NCBI GenBank assembly: GCA_022792395.1
Contig: JAAWAX010000026.1
Location: 1 to 44,791, forward strand
Length of the DNA: 44,791 nt
Reading direction: 5' to 3'
Origin: Clostridia bacterium
GTDB taxonomy: Bacteria; Bacillota; Clostridia; TANB77; CAG-508
Shown: one piece after another, positions 37,391 to 44,791 of the stretch
Position numbering within the stretch: position 1 is the first letter of the stretch
Layout: each line of letters begins with the position of its first letter
Position numbers and translations under genes: made by a program
The notes under the pieces: model-generated
What the model was told of the DNA's origin: nothing
The model's database searches: none
What the model saw: the letters and a program-made list of their open reading frames with translations, nothing else

Positions 37391-37658
37391 TTTTGGAGAT
37401 ACAGTCAAAAAATCATGATGATATGACTAAATAATAATTAATAAAAATAAAAAATAAGAAAGTTTATCGTTCAAGTTAATTTTCATAGAAATTTTAAAAT
37501 CGTTTTATGGCACCCTTTCATGTCAAGCGCGAACATTTTCCATAAAATGATTAAAGAATTTCTAATTCAATTACTTTCAATCAAAACTTTTTTATTTTTT
37601 ATTTTTATTAATACGAAATTTAACTTTATCATCATGATTTTTGACTGTATCTCCAAAA
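37391..37658. repeat. Large nested inverted repeat between convergent genes (268 bp)
   Basis: The outer arms, 37391-37422 and 37628-37658, match except for one A. Second arms at 37437-37457 and 37592-37612 are exact (21 bp). Inner arms at 37499-37510 and 37540-37551 pair exactly around a GC-richer loop of 29 bases. The intervening stretches also align loosely, so the whole segment folds as one long hairpin. It fills the gap between the glucan synthase and the deacetylase. No gene is seen in it. It may be a MITE-like element or a structured RNA, and can also act as a two-way terminator. Confidence 0.8.
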
Positions 37659-38450
37659 TTACTCTCCAGCTCTAAAATCATAAAAATTTCTAAATTCATA
37701 ACCTTGTTCTTTTAGATAATCAATGGAGTCTTTTAAAATAGAAGGCGTATCATTCACATCAGAAGTGTCGTGCATTAAAATGACTAAAGTACCTTTGTTT
37801 TTAGAAGACTTCTTCAAATTATTTAATAATTGTGAGTTGCTATATTTTTTTATTGAGTCATTATTTAAGCAATTCCAATCAACATAAGTATAATTCATAG
37901 CAAGAAGAAGTTTAGCAGCTTCTTTTTTCTTGGCTTTATAATTAGAGGACATGTAACCATTAGGAAAACGAAAAACATGTGAACAATAATCTTCAATTCC
38001 AATAGCTTTTCCGATTTCAATATCTGTATTTTTTACTTCAGAAATGAAACTTTCTGAACTTTGATATAATTTAGTGTTATCATGATGATAGCCATGATTA
38101 GCAATATAATGCCCTTCTTCGTAAGCTCTTTTAACCAATTCGGGTTGTTCTTTCACATGCTTTCCAACAACAAAAAAGGTAGCTTTTATCTCTTCTTCTT
38201 TTAAAATGTCTAATATTTTGCCAGTAGCTTTTAAGGTAGGACCATCATCAAAGGTAAGATAGGCAATTTTTTCTTCTGCTTTTGTTAAGGTTGCAATTTT
38301 TTCTTTGATAGATTCTTCAACAACGCTATTGGTAGTCAATTCAAGAGCAAAGGAAAAAGGCATACCAAAGTAAAAAAATAAAGAAGAAAAGAGGATACAA
38401 ACAAGAAGAAGACATACTAAAAATTTTCTAGGTAAAATAATTATTTTCAT
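37659..38450 (-). CDS. Polysaccharide deacetylase (NodB family)
   Basis: A 263-residue secreted or membrane-anchored enzyme that removes acetyl groups from an N-acetylated glycan, probably peptidoglycan. ATG 38450 is chosen because GGAGGAATCT lies just upstream; a further ATG twelve bases earlier would place this site inside the coding sequence. A hydrophobic N-terminal segment (about 8-33) is followed by the NodB domain with all motifs: YLTFDDGPTLKATG (metal and catalytic Asp), ANHGYHHDN (two metal His), RFPNGY, VDWNCLNND and VILMHD. It resembles PdaA-type enzymes. Its stop codon abuts the outer arm of the large palindrome. Confidence 0.85.
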   Translation of the reverse strand: MKIIILPRKFLVCLLLVCILFSSLFFYFGMPFSFALELTTNSVVEESIKEKIATLTKAEEKIAYLTFDDGPTLKATGKILDILKEEEIKATFFVVGKHVKEQPELVKRAYEEGHYIANHGYHHDNTKLYQSSESFISEVKNTDIEIGKAIGIEDYCSHVFRFPNGYMSSNYKAKKKEAAKLLLAMNYTYVDWNCLNNDSIKKYSNSQLLNNLKKSSKNKGTLVILMHDTSDVNDTPSILKDSIDYLKEQGYEFRNFYDFRAGE

Positions 38451-38488
38451 AGATTCCTCCATGGTATAAATATATGAAGGGCATATAA

Positions 38489-38541
38489 AAAAATGATAAC
38501 ATTCCTATTTAGTTCTAGAAAGGATAGAATGTTATCATTTC
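38489..38541. terminator. Terminator between deacetylase and transglycosylase genes
   Basis: AATGATAACATTC (about 38492-38504) pairs with GAATGTTATCATT (38527-38539), with further pairing inside (CTAT/ATAG) and A/T-rich flanks. Confidence 0.75.
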
Positions 38542-38542
38542 T

Positions 38543-39229
38543 TTATTGAATACGATTAGCATCTTCTTGCGAAATATAGCCGTATTCAACCATTTTATTT
38601 AAAACATGTCTTTGGCGTTTTTTAGCCAAATCAGGATTAACGGTTGGAGCATAAACTGAAGGAGCATTCGGAACACCTGCTAACATACTTGCCTCTGCCA
38701 AATTTAGATCTTTAGGGTCTTTATCATAATAACCATGACTAGCATCATAAATACAATAATAACCATCTCCAAAATAAGAAGAATTTACATATAAAGCAAA
38801 AATCTCATCTTTACTATAATTTTTTTCTAAATCATAAGCTGCAAAAATCTCCCCTAGCTTACGAACAATATTCTTGTCTTGATTAAAAACAACATTTTTA
38901 GCTACTTGCTGTGTAATGGTACTACCTCCTTCATCAAATTCACCATCACGAATATTCGTATAAAAAGCTCTAGCAATTCCAATTGGGTCAATAGCACCAT
39001 GACTATAATATCGATGATCTTCTACAGCAATAACGGCATTAATATAATCTTCAGATAATTGGTCAAAAGATGTATAATGTTCTTTATTCGTTACTTCTTC
39101 TACACTAGCAATTAAGGATTTTTGTTTTATGGCATTTGAATAGTAACCAAACCCAATGATGAAGATAATACTAGTAGCAATTACAAAAAGAATTAATAAT
39201 ATAATTAATATTTTTTTCAACAATTTCAT
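38543..39229 (-). CDS. Monofunctional peptidoglycan transglycosylase (GT51)
   Basis: A 228-residue membrane-anchored enzyme that polymerises lipid II into glycan strands. ATG 39229 follows GAGAGGG; an upstream ATG in the same frame lacks a better site. One TM helix (about 5-28) precedes the GT51 domain with motifs AVIAVEDHRYYSHGAIDPIG (catalytic Glu in the EDH), GGSTITQQVAKN, RKLGEIFAAYDLEKNYSKDE and LYVNSSYFGDGYYCI, then NLAEASMLAGVPNAPSVYAP. There is no transpeptidase domain, so the protein is MtgA/MGT-like rather than a bifunctional PBP1. It is co-directional with the deacetylase, separated by a terminator. Confidence 0.88.
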   Translation of the reverse strand: MKLLKKILIILLILFVIATSIIFIIGFGYYSNAIKQKSLIASVEEVTNKEHYTSFDQLSEDYINAVIAVEDHRYYSHGAIDPIGIARAFYTNIRDGEFDEGGSTITQQVAKNVVFNQDKNIVRKLGEIFAAYDLEKNYSKDEIFALYVNSSYFGDGYYCIYDASHGYYDKDPKDLNLAEASMLAGVPNAPSVYAPTVNPDLAKKRQRHVLNKMVEYGYISQEDANRIQ

Positions 39230-39312
39230 AAATATCCCTCTCTTAAAATTCATTATATAACAAAAATTGCAACAAAGGAATATAATTCATAAAAAATTAA
39301 GATATAATAGGT

Positions 39313-39512
39313 TAAAATTAGCTATTGTTCAGGCTACTTTGATTTTCTCAATAAAAGTTTCTATATTTTTTCTTTGTAACTCCCAACATCGCACCATCTG
39401 TAATTGCATAACAGATGGTAAGCTTGTTGGTCCCCCAAAAATTGTTACTGCATAAAAAATATAGAAACTTTTTAAGTAAAAATATATTAAGTCTGAACAG
39501 TAACTAAAATTA
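39313..39512. repeat. 200-bp nested inverted repeat / candidate structured RNA
   Basis: The 468-base gap 39254-39721 holds no convincing gene but a striking fold. Outer arms 39313-39335 and 39490-39512 pair with a few mismatches. An exact 19-bp stem (AAAAGTTTCTATATTTTTT, 39353-39371, with 39454-39472) lies inside it. Then GTAAC/GTTAC (39376, 39444), CCAACA/TGTTGG (39383, 39425) and CCATCTGT/ACAGATGG (39394, 39411) form a stack of helices with asymmetric internal loops, GC-richer than the surroundings. This could be a non-coding RNA, or a MITE. From 39513 to 39721 only AT-rich leader sequence with an AAGGAG site at the end is seen. Confidence 0.75.
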
Positions 39513-39721
39513 TACTTATTTAAGAGAAGAAGCAAAAAGTATGTCAGTATAAAAAATACGATAAATAGAGTAGATGATTAGTGGATAATTGACTGCTATT
39601 ATGATAACATAAGTAAAAATAAAATAGTAATTTATCGTTAAGATTAAAAATAACATTAATGGTAAATACTATAATAGTTATTATAAAAAATAAGTAAATT
39701 TTTTAATAAAGGAGAAATATT

Positions 39722-40696
39722 ATGTGTACAGCGGCAACATATAAAACAAAAGATTTTTATTTTGGAAGAACTTTAGATTATGAATTCTCTTATGGAGATG
39801 AAGTAACAATAGTACCAAGAAATTTTCAGTTTAATTTTAGAAAGGAGAAAAGTATAAAATCTCATTATGCCATGATTGGTATGGCACATGTTGAAGAAGA
39901 TTATCCATTATATCATGATGCTATCAACGAAAAAGGATTAGGAATGGCAGGATTAAATTTCGTAGGTAATGCAGACTATAAAGAATATCTAGAAGGCAAA
40001 GATAATATAGCACAATTTGAATTTATTCCATGGATTTTAAGCCAATGTGCTAATGTAAAAGAAGCACGAACTTTAGTAGAAAAAATGAATTTATTAAATA
40101 TTTCATTTAATAATAAATTGTTAGTGGCACAGTTACATTGGATTATTTCAGATAGTGAAGAATCTATAACAGTGGAATCAGTAAAAGAAGGAATTAAAAT
40201 ACACGAAAATCCAGTAGGGGTTTTAACAAATAATCCGCCTTTTGATATGCAAATGTTTGCATTAAATAATTATATGAACTTATCCACAAAATCACCAGAA
40301 AATAATTTTTCAAAGAAACTACATTTAAAGCAATATAGCCGTGGAATGGGAGCACTAGGACTTCCAGGCGACCTATCATCACAATCTAGATTTATAAGAG
40401 TTGCATTTACAAAAATGAATTCTATTTCTGAAGAAGGTGAAAAAGAAAGTGTTAGCCAATTTTTTCATATACTTAATTCAGTTGACCAACAAAGAGGATG
40501 TTGTGATTTAGGAGATGGAAAATACGAGATAACAATTTATACATCATGTTGCAATACCAATAAAGGAATTTATTATTATACAAGTTATGATAATCATCAA
40601 ATTACTGCTGTAAATATGAACAAAGAAAATTTAGATGGAGATAAATTAATACAATATTCGCTTATAAAAGAAGAACAAATAAAAATGCAAAATTAG
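39722..40696 (+). CDS. bsh: Choloylglycine hydrolase family protein (bile salt hydrolase-like)
   Basis: A 324-residue Ntn-type linear amide C-N hydrolase that would deconjugate glyco- or tauro-bile acids (or, in related members, penicillin V). After removal of Met1 the catalytic Cys2 is exposed in MCTAATYKTKDFYFGRTLDY. The other active-site positions of the family are in place: R16, D19, N79 (GMAGLNF), N170/N171 (GVLTNNPPF) and R223 (SQSRFIRVAF). No signal peptide, so it is cytoplasmic. The AAGGAG ribosome site is good. It strongly suggests a gut habitat. Bile-salt versus penicillin V preference cannot be settled by reading. Confidence 0.88.
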   Translation: MCTAATYKTKDFYFGRTLDYEFSYGDEVTIVPRNFQFNFRKEKSIKSHYAMIGMAHVEEDYPLYHDAINEKGLGMAGLNFVGNADYKEYLEGKDNIAQFEFIPWILSQCANVKEARTLVEKMNLLNISFNNKLLVAQLHWIISDSEESITVESVKEGIKIHENPVGVLTNNPPFDMQMFALNNYMNLSTKSPENNFSKKLHLKQYSRGMGALGLPGDLSSQSRFIRVAFTKMNSISEEGEKESVSQFFHILNSVDQQRGCCDLGDGKYEITIYTSCCNTNKGIYYYTSYDNHQITAVNMNKENLDGDKLIQYSLIKEEQIKMQN

Positions 40697-40727
40697 TTTT
40701 ACAAATTACAGGTAGAGAGGATAAAAA

Positions 40728-40991
40728 ATGATTAATATTAAATTTATAAGAAAAGAAAATAGAGCAGTAGCTTATGATAAGGATATTGAAATTGGTGAAT
40801 GTAAGTTTAAAGAATTAGAGAATACATGGAATATAATTCATACTGTAGTAGACAGCAAATACCAAGGGCAAGGAATAGCAAAGAAATTAGTGAAGTGTAT
40901 TATTGAAAATTCAGAAAAATGCAACAAGAATCTTATTGCAGAATGTTCTTATGCTAAAAAGGTAATAGAAACCAATAGCAAGCTAAAATAA
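40728..40991 (+). CDS. Small GNAT-type N-acetyltransferase
   Basis: An 87-residue protein of the short YjdJ-like acetyltransferase group (PF14542). The acetyl-CoA loop is visible in HTVVDSKYQGQGIAKKLVKC (Q-G-Q-G-I-A), followed by a helix and the strand LIAECSYAKKVIE. It starts 31 bases after the hydrolase gene with a GAGAGGA ribosome site and is probably co-transcribed. The substrate is unknown. Confidence 0.8.
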   Translation: MINIKFIRKENRAVAYDKDIEIGECKFKELENTWNIIHTVVDSKYQGQGIAKKLVKCIIENSEKCNKNLIAECSYAKKVIETNSKLK

Positions 40992-41022
40992 AAATTACAA
41001 TTTATATAAGAGAATAGAGAGC

Positions 41023-41056
41023 AAAAAGATTGGAAATATAAATCCAATCTTTTTTC
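41023..41056 (+). terminator. Terminator after acetyltransferase gene
   Basis: AAAAAGATTGG (41023-41033) pairs exactly with CCAATCTTTTT (41044-41054). Confidence 0.85.
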
Positions 41057-41063
41057 ATAAAAA

Positions 41064-41092
41064 TGCAACCAAATGAAAAAAAGTGGTAATAT
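41064..41092 (+). promoter_or_regulatory. Candidate ECF-type promoter of the first sigma/anti-sigma pair
   Basis: TGCAACC (41064-41070) has the AAC core typical of ECF -35 elements, followed about 16 bases later by GGTAATAT. If read by the downstream sigma factor it would give autoregulation. Weakly supported. Confidence 0.35.
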
Positions 41093-41130
41093 AGATATAG
41101 AAGATATCTTAAAAGGGGTTTAGATCTAAA

Positions 41131-41685
41131 TTGGAAAAAGTAAATGATAAAATATATAATTACATAACAAACAATGAATTAGAAATAGAAACAATTATGA
41201 AAGAGTATAATCATTATATTTATACTATCATAAATCGTTCTTCTATTATGTTTTTAAAAGAGGATAAAGAAGAAATTATACTAGATGTGTATCTTACTTT
41301 ATGGAACAATAAAGAAAAGTTAAATATGAACAAAAGTATGACAGCTTATATAGCAGGAATAACTAAAAATCTAATTTTAAAAAAGATAAGACAACAAAAA
41401 CATATAGAAAATATAGAAGATTATCAAGAAAGATTAACAAGCATACAAAATATAGAATTAGATTATGTAGAAAGCCAGAAAAACAAATTGATTATTAATG
41501 AATTAGAAAAAATGAAGAAAGAAGATAGAGAAATTTTTATGGCTTATTATTATGAAGAAAGAAAAATAAAAGAAATAGCGATCATGTTTAAAATATCAGA
41601 AAGTAAGGTAAAATCAAAATTATTTAGAACAAGAAATAAATTAAAGAAAATTTTAAAAAAAGGAGGGTATGAAGTAAATGGATAA
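41131..41685 (+). CDS. ECF-type RNA polymerase sigma factor
   Basis: A 184-residue sigma-70-family protein from a TTG start. Region 2 is about residues 20-85 (DKEEIILDVYLTLWNNKE and AYIAGITKNLILKKIRQQK) and region 4 about 115-175 (MKKEDREIFMAYYYEERKIK, then EIAIMFKISESKVKSKLFRTRNKL, the HTH). Region 3 is absent, as expected for ECF factors. It overlaps by 8 bases the gene for its probable anti-sigma factor. Confidence 0.85.
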   Translation: MEKVNDKIYNYITNNELEIETIMKEYNHYIYTIINRSSIMFLKEDKEEIILDVYLTLWNNKEKLNMNKSMTAYIAGITKNLILKKIRQQKHIENIEDYQERLTSIQNIELDYVESQKNKLIINELEKMKKEDREIFMAYYYEERKIKEIAIMFKISESKVKSKLFRTRNKLKKILKKGGYEVNG

Positions 41686-43003
41686 CAATGAATTATTAGA
41701 AAAATTCAAAATGAATGTGGCAGTTAATCAATTTAAAAATGAATATATCAATAAACATACCCTAAAAGAAGAAATAAAATGGAGGAAATATGCTATGAAA
41801 AGAAAATTAATAGCAGGATTATGTGGAGGAGTTATATTAGTATCAGGAGTGGCATTTGCATCTAATTATGATAAAATCGTAGAAACATTTTTTTTAGGAA
41901 AAGGACTTGATGATGCAGCACAAAATGGATATATAGCAAACCCAGATATGGATTATATAAGTTCCAATACAACAGCAACTGACCAAATAACAGGTATTAC
42001 TTTAGATAACATCAATGTAAATGCTAAGATAGAAGATTTTTTAATGGATGACTTAAATATTAGTACTCATTTTACTTTTGAAATGGACACGAAAATAAAT
42101 GAAACTTTCGACCTAGATACTTTGCGTTATATAGATTTAAAAGATTTGATAGTAACAGATGAAGAAAATAAAGTTTTATATTGCATGGATCAAGAAACAC
42201 TAGAAAATTATTGTAAGGAAAATAATTTAGATGAGAAATATACAGAATTTAGTGATAATTATTACAATTGCGGATTAAATGCTGTTATAGTAAATCACGA
42301 TAAAGAAAATGGAATTATAAACTTTACTTATAATATGTATACAGGAGATGCAAGTTTTCCAAAAAGTAAAAAATTGAATTTTAAATTTACTCATATACAA
42401 TTAAAAAGAGAAGAATGGCTAGAAAATGAAAACAGCATAGTAAACTTAAAAGGTAATTGGAATATAGATTTAGATGTACCAGAAAAAATGTATAATAGAC
42501 AATCAATAGCCTATAAAGTGGTAAGTTGTGAAAATTCAGATTTTCAAGTAACTAATGCTACACTTACTGATACAGGATTTGAATTTGGAATGATTATATC
42601 TAATATAGAAAAACCGAAACCATCACAAATATTAAAAGATTTATGGCAAGAATATTCAGACGGTAAAATTGATATTGATGAGTTCAACAGAAGACTAAAT
42701 GAAGATGAAGAAATAAGAAAAGCTTTTGATGAATATACATCAAGACCAATTGAAACGTATCGTAACTCTCAAAATGATGATAGCTTTGAAACAATAACTT
42801 ATGTAGAAAATGAAAAAGGAGAAAAATTTGAATCTACTATGAGTCCAAGTAGAAGGCAAGATGGTAATTTTATTGATGGAAACAAATATAGTTTTTATGA
42901 AACATTTGGATTAACTACTTATACAGCAACAGATAAATTAAAAGTAAGAGTATTATTTAAAGATAAGCCATATATAGTAGAACTAGAGAAAGCACATACT
43001 TAA
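41678..43003 (+). CDS. Membrane anti-sigma factor, DUF4179 type
   Basis: A 441-residue protein with a cytoplasmic N-terminus of about 40 residues, one TM helix (KLIAGLCGGVILVSGVAFA, about 44-62) and a large extracellular region. The segment after the TM (DKIVETFFLGKGLDDAAQNG) and the beta-rich domain match the DUF4179 group often paired with ECF sigma factors in Clostridia. Translation is coupled to the sigma gene through the 8-base overlap. It would hold the sigma factor until an envelope signal is sensed; the signal is unknown. A second, less conserved region contains a short acidic helical insert (QEYSDGKIDIDEFNRRLNED). Confidence 0.75.
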   Translation: MDNNELLEKFKMNVAVNQFKNEYINKHTLKEEIKWRKYAMKRKLIAGLCGGVILVSGVAFASNYDKIVETFFLGKGLDDAAQNGYIANPDMDYISSNTTATDQITGITLDNINVNAKIEDFLMDDLNISTHFTFEMDTKINETFDLDTLRYIDLKDLIVTDEENKVLYCMDQETLENYCKENNLDEKYTEFSDNYYNCGLNAVIVNHDKENGIINFTYNMYTGDASFPKSKKLNFKFTHIQLKREEWLENENSIVNLKGNWNIDLDVPEKMYNRQSIAYKVVSCENSDFQVTNATLTDTGFEFGMIISNIEKPKPSQILKDLWQEYSDGKIDIDEFNRRLNEDEEIRKAFDEYTSRPIETYRNSQNDDSFETITYVENEKGEKFESTMSPSRRQDGNFIDGNKYSFYETFGLTTYTATDKLKVRVLFKDKPYIVELEKAHT

Positions 43004-43018
43004 TATAAAAACTTAAGT

Positions 43019-43045
43019 AAGAAGGGAAACCTTCTTCTTTTTTTG
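43019..43045 (+). terminator. Terminator between the two sigma/anti-sigma pairs
   Basis: AAGAAGG (43019-43025), a short GAAA loop, CCTTCTT (43030-43036), then CTTTTTTT. Confidence 0.8.
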
Positions 43046-43115
43046 TAGAAATTTTAGAGAAATTGTAATAAAATGAGAAAAAAAGACTCTTATTAAATAG
43101 AAGGAGGTAAAAGTT

Positions 43116-43622
43116 ATGCAGAATATTGAACAAATATATGAACAATATTGTAATACCGTTTATAAATACCTATTCTGCTTAACGCATAATGAAGATATAG
43201 CTGGAGACTTAACACAAGAAACTTTTGCCATAGCAGTAAAAGAAATTAAAAAGTTCAAAGGAAATTGCAAAGTATCAGTTTGGTTGTGCCAGATAGCAAA
43301 ACATCTATGGTATAAGGAATTAAAGAAAAATAGAAAAAATGAAAATATATCTTTAGAAGAACTAACCGAAGAAATACAAACATTTGAAACAACTGAAGAT
43401 ATTGTATGTAGCAATGAAGATAAATTAAAACTTTTTAAGGATATGCAAAAGTTAGATGAAAAATCAAAAGAGTTAATCTATTTACGAATGGTTGGAAATT
43501 TAGATTTTTCAGAAATTGGAGAAATATTAGGAAAAACAGCAAATTGGGCAAGGGTTAATTTTTATCGTGCTAAACAAAAAATAAAGGAGGTAAATAAAAG
43601 TGGAAAAGAAAACAGAATGTGA
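43116..43622 (+). CDS. ECF-type RNA polymerase sigma factor (second)
   Basis: A 168-residue ECF sigma factor. Region 2 shows YKYLFCLTHNEDIAGDLTQE and VWLCQIAKHLWYKELKKNRK. Region 4 shows MQKLDEKSKELIYLRMVGNL and FSEIGEILGKTANWARVNFYRAKQKI, with the HTH. A strong AAGGAGG ribosome site precedes the ATG. Its end overlaps the next gene by 23 bases, so the two are translationally coupled. Confidence 0.9.
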   Translation: MQNIEQIYEQYCNTVYKYLFCLTHNEDIAGDLTQETFAIAVKEIKKFKGNCKVSVWLCQIAKHLWYKELKKNRKNENISLEELTEEIQTFETTEDIVCSNEDKLKLFKDMQKLDEKSKELIYLRMVGNLDFSEIGEILGKTANWARVNFYRAKQKIKEVNKSGKENRM

Positions 43623-44556
43623 AATAGTTCAAGATTTATTACTTGGATATGTAGATGATACTTTAAATGCTGAATCAAAGAGATTAGTTGAAAAGCATTT
43701 AGTAGAATGTGAAAATTGCATTGAAAGATTAAAGGAAATGAAAGAAGACATTAAACAAAATGAGAATAATCAACAAAAAGAAATTGATTACTTAAAAAAG
43801 ATAAGAGGAAAAAGCAAAATAAAATCAATACTGATGGCAATTAGCATTGTTTGTATGTTGAGTTTTATTGTATATTTGTATAAAGTTATAACAGTAATTA
43901 GTTTTATGAGTAAAGCAGAAAAGTCATTAAAAACTAATAATTTCTATAAAGAAACGGTGCAAGTTTTATCTAATAATAGAACTTCAGTAAGAAAAGAATA
44001 TTATAAAGATGGAAAATATAAATTAGTTTCGGAAATATATTCTGATGATGGCATAGAAAATGATATGACAGAGTATGCTAGTGTAGATTCAGATGAAAGA
44101 ATATCAATAGATACAAATCATAAAAAAGCAACAATCATAAAAGGAAATTTTACAAAAATGCAAAATCAAGAATTAAATTTTAAATGGGTTCCTTTTATAC
44201 CAAATAGACAAAATTTATATGCAAATTTAGGAACTGCTTTCATTATGTCTATTCATACTGATACTTATCAAATTGGTAGAGAATATTATGTATTAAGAAA
44301 TCAATTTGAAAAATCTGGATGTTGGGAAATATGGATAGATAAAGAAACAGGATTACCAATAAAAGAGATAAACAGAGAAGGAGTAAAAGAATTTTTCCCA
44401 GAAACAGAAATAGTGAAAGAAGTACAAGATATGATACAAGAATACAAATATAAATTTGGGATTGTAACAAATGAAGATGTAGATGTTCCAGACTTAACTA
44501 ATTACGAAGTTGAATATAGTTCTAATGATGAGATTGAAAAATTATTGAGTGAATAA
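43600..44556 (+). CDS. Zinc-finger anti-sigma factor with extracellular domain
   Basis: A 318-residue protein from GTG 43600, which has AAGGAGG upstream. The N-terminal cytoplasmic ZAS/zf-HC2 domain is clear: C7 in ECEIVQDLLLGYVDDTLN, then the H-x3-C-x2-C motif in VEKHLVECENC. One TM helix (about 74-96) follows, then a beta-rich outer domain of about 215 residues that resembles lipoprotein-carrier-like sensors by pattern only (KEYYKDGKYKLVSEIYSDDG, WEIWIDKETGLPIKEI). It is the partner of the preceding ECF factor. Confidence 0.82.
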   Translation: MEKKTECEIVQDLLLGYVDDTLNAESKRLVEKHLVECENCIERLKEMKEDIKQNENNQQKEIDYLKKIRGKSKIKSILMAISIVCMLSFIVYLYKVITVISFMSKAEKSLKTNNFYKETVQVLSNNRTSVRKEYYKDGKYKLVSEIYSDDGIENDMTEYASVDSDERISIDTNHKKATIIKGNFTKMQNQELNFKWVPFIPNRQNLYANLGTAFIMSIHTDTYQIGREYYVLRNQFEKSGCWEIWIDKETGLPIKEINREGVKEFFPETEIVKEVQDMIQEYKYKFGIVTNEDVDVPDLTNYEVEYSSNDEIEKLLSE

Positions 44557-44791
44557 AAGAAACGAAACTCTATTATGCAAAGAAAAAATAGAATTTTATA
44601 AAAATGTAAGGTTTAGTTGACAAATAGCAAAGCTAGAATGGTAGAAGAATATAGACTAACTATATGAAAGTCAAGAGTTTTTATAAAAATTTTTAAATAA
44701 ATTTCTATAAAATTTAAAACATGACAAATAAGCATTTAGAAAAATGCTTTTAAAAATTATGGAATTATTGTTATTAAGCTACTTTATTGGC
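44557..44791 (+). other. Terminal intergenic stretch without a gene
   Basis: AT-rich, no supported reading frame. A TTGACA occurs at 44617-44622 without a clear -10. A short hairpin AAGCATTT/AAATGCTT (44730-44737 with 44742-44749) followed by TT may be a weak terminator. Confidence 0.5.

Noticed and set aside
39267..39535. Short open frames on both strands in the 39.3-39.5 kb gap
   Set aside because: They coincide with the nested inverted repeat, lack ribosome sites and show no protein-like pattern.
1..44791. CRISPR array, rRNA operon, insertion-sequence transposase
   Set aside because: No regularly spaced direct repeats, no rRNA sequence and no transposase gene apart from the recombinase tail at the left edge.

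Overview
The window is AT-rich DNA from a low-GC, Gram-positive, probably spore-forming gut Clostridium-like bacterium. The basis for this is YtaF-type and CwlD-type sporulation proteins, a complete MEP-pathway ispF-ispE-ispD block, a class B sortase, a choloylglycine (bile-salt) hydrolase, and anti-sigma factors of the DUF4179 type. I cannot name a species.

The most striking feature is a recurrent recoding signature. Five recognisable genes (an ABC permease, smc, a Ca2+-type P-ATPase, ispE, and a giant cyclic beta-glucan synthase-like gene) are interrupted by eight +1 frameshifts. All eight have the same form: one C sits exactly between two codons, in front of a conserved glycine codon (GGA or GGT), so the frame meets CGG. 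Removing that C restores a full-length protein each time (SMC 1181 aa, IspE 288 aa, Ca-ATPase 875 aa, permease 269 aa, glucan synthase 2715 aa). I found no other in-frame CGG in any recognisable gene here. Two in-frame CGG codons occur in small unidentified ORFs, and a third small ORF carries a possible ninth shift site. The simplest biological reading is that CGG is poorly decoded or unassigned, and that NTN-CGG-W works as a +1 frameshift site with glycine read next. A systematic sequence error must still be excluded.

Layout. 1-490: 3' end of a large serine recombinase on a mobile element whose right edge cuts an ABC ATPase gene. 482-2505: remaining permease and substrate-binding protein. 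2757-6824: XRE regulator and smc. 6921-10193: small unknown gene, tRNA-Phe, a thioredoxin-like wall protein with its class B sortase, and ytaF. 10395-17265: two P-type ATPases flanking an XRE repressor with paired operators and a prepilin-like protein whose C-terminus looks like a diversity-generating retroelement variable region. 17391-20734: ispF-ispE-ispD, then rpsF-ssb-rpsR. 21139-28650: envelope glycan genes (O-antigen-ligase-like, two GT2 enzymes), Ig-like and membrane proteins, a GGDEF protein and CwlD. 28858-37386: small membrane protein and the 8.1-kb glucan synthase behind a start-sequestering hairpin. 37391-39512: polysaccharide deacetylase and GT51 transglycosylase between two large imperfect palindromes. 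39722-44556: bile-salt hydrolase, small acetyltransferase, and two sigma/anti-sigma pairs.

Much of the content concerns the cell surface: wall synthesis and modification (GT51, amidase, deacetylase), sortase anchoring, glycan assembly, and surface-stress-type sigma/anti-sigma modules.
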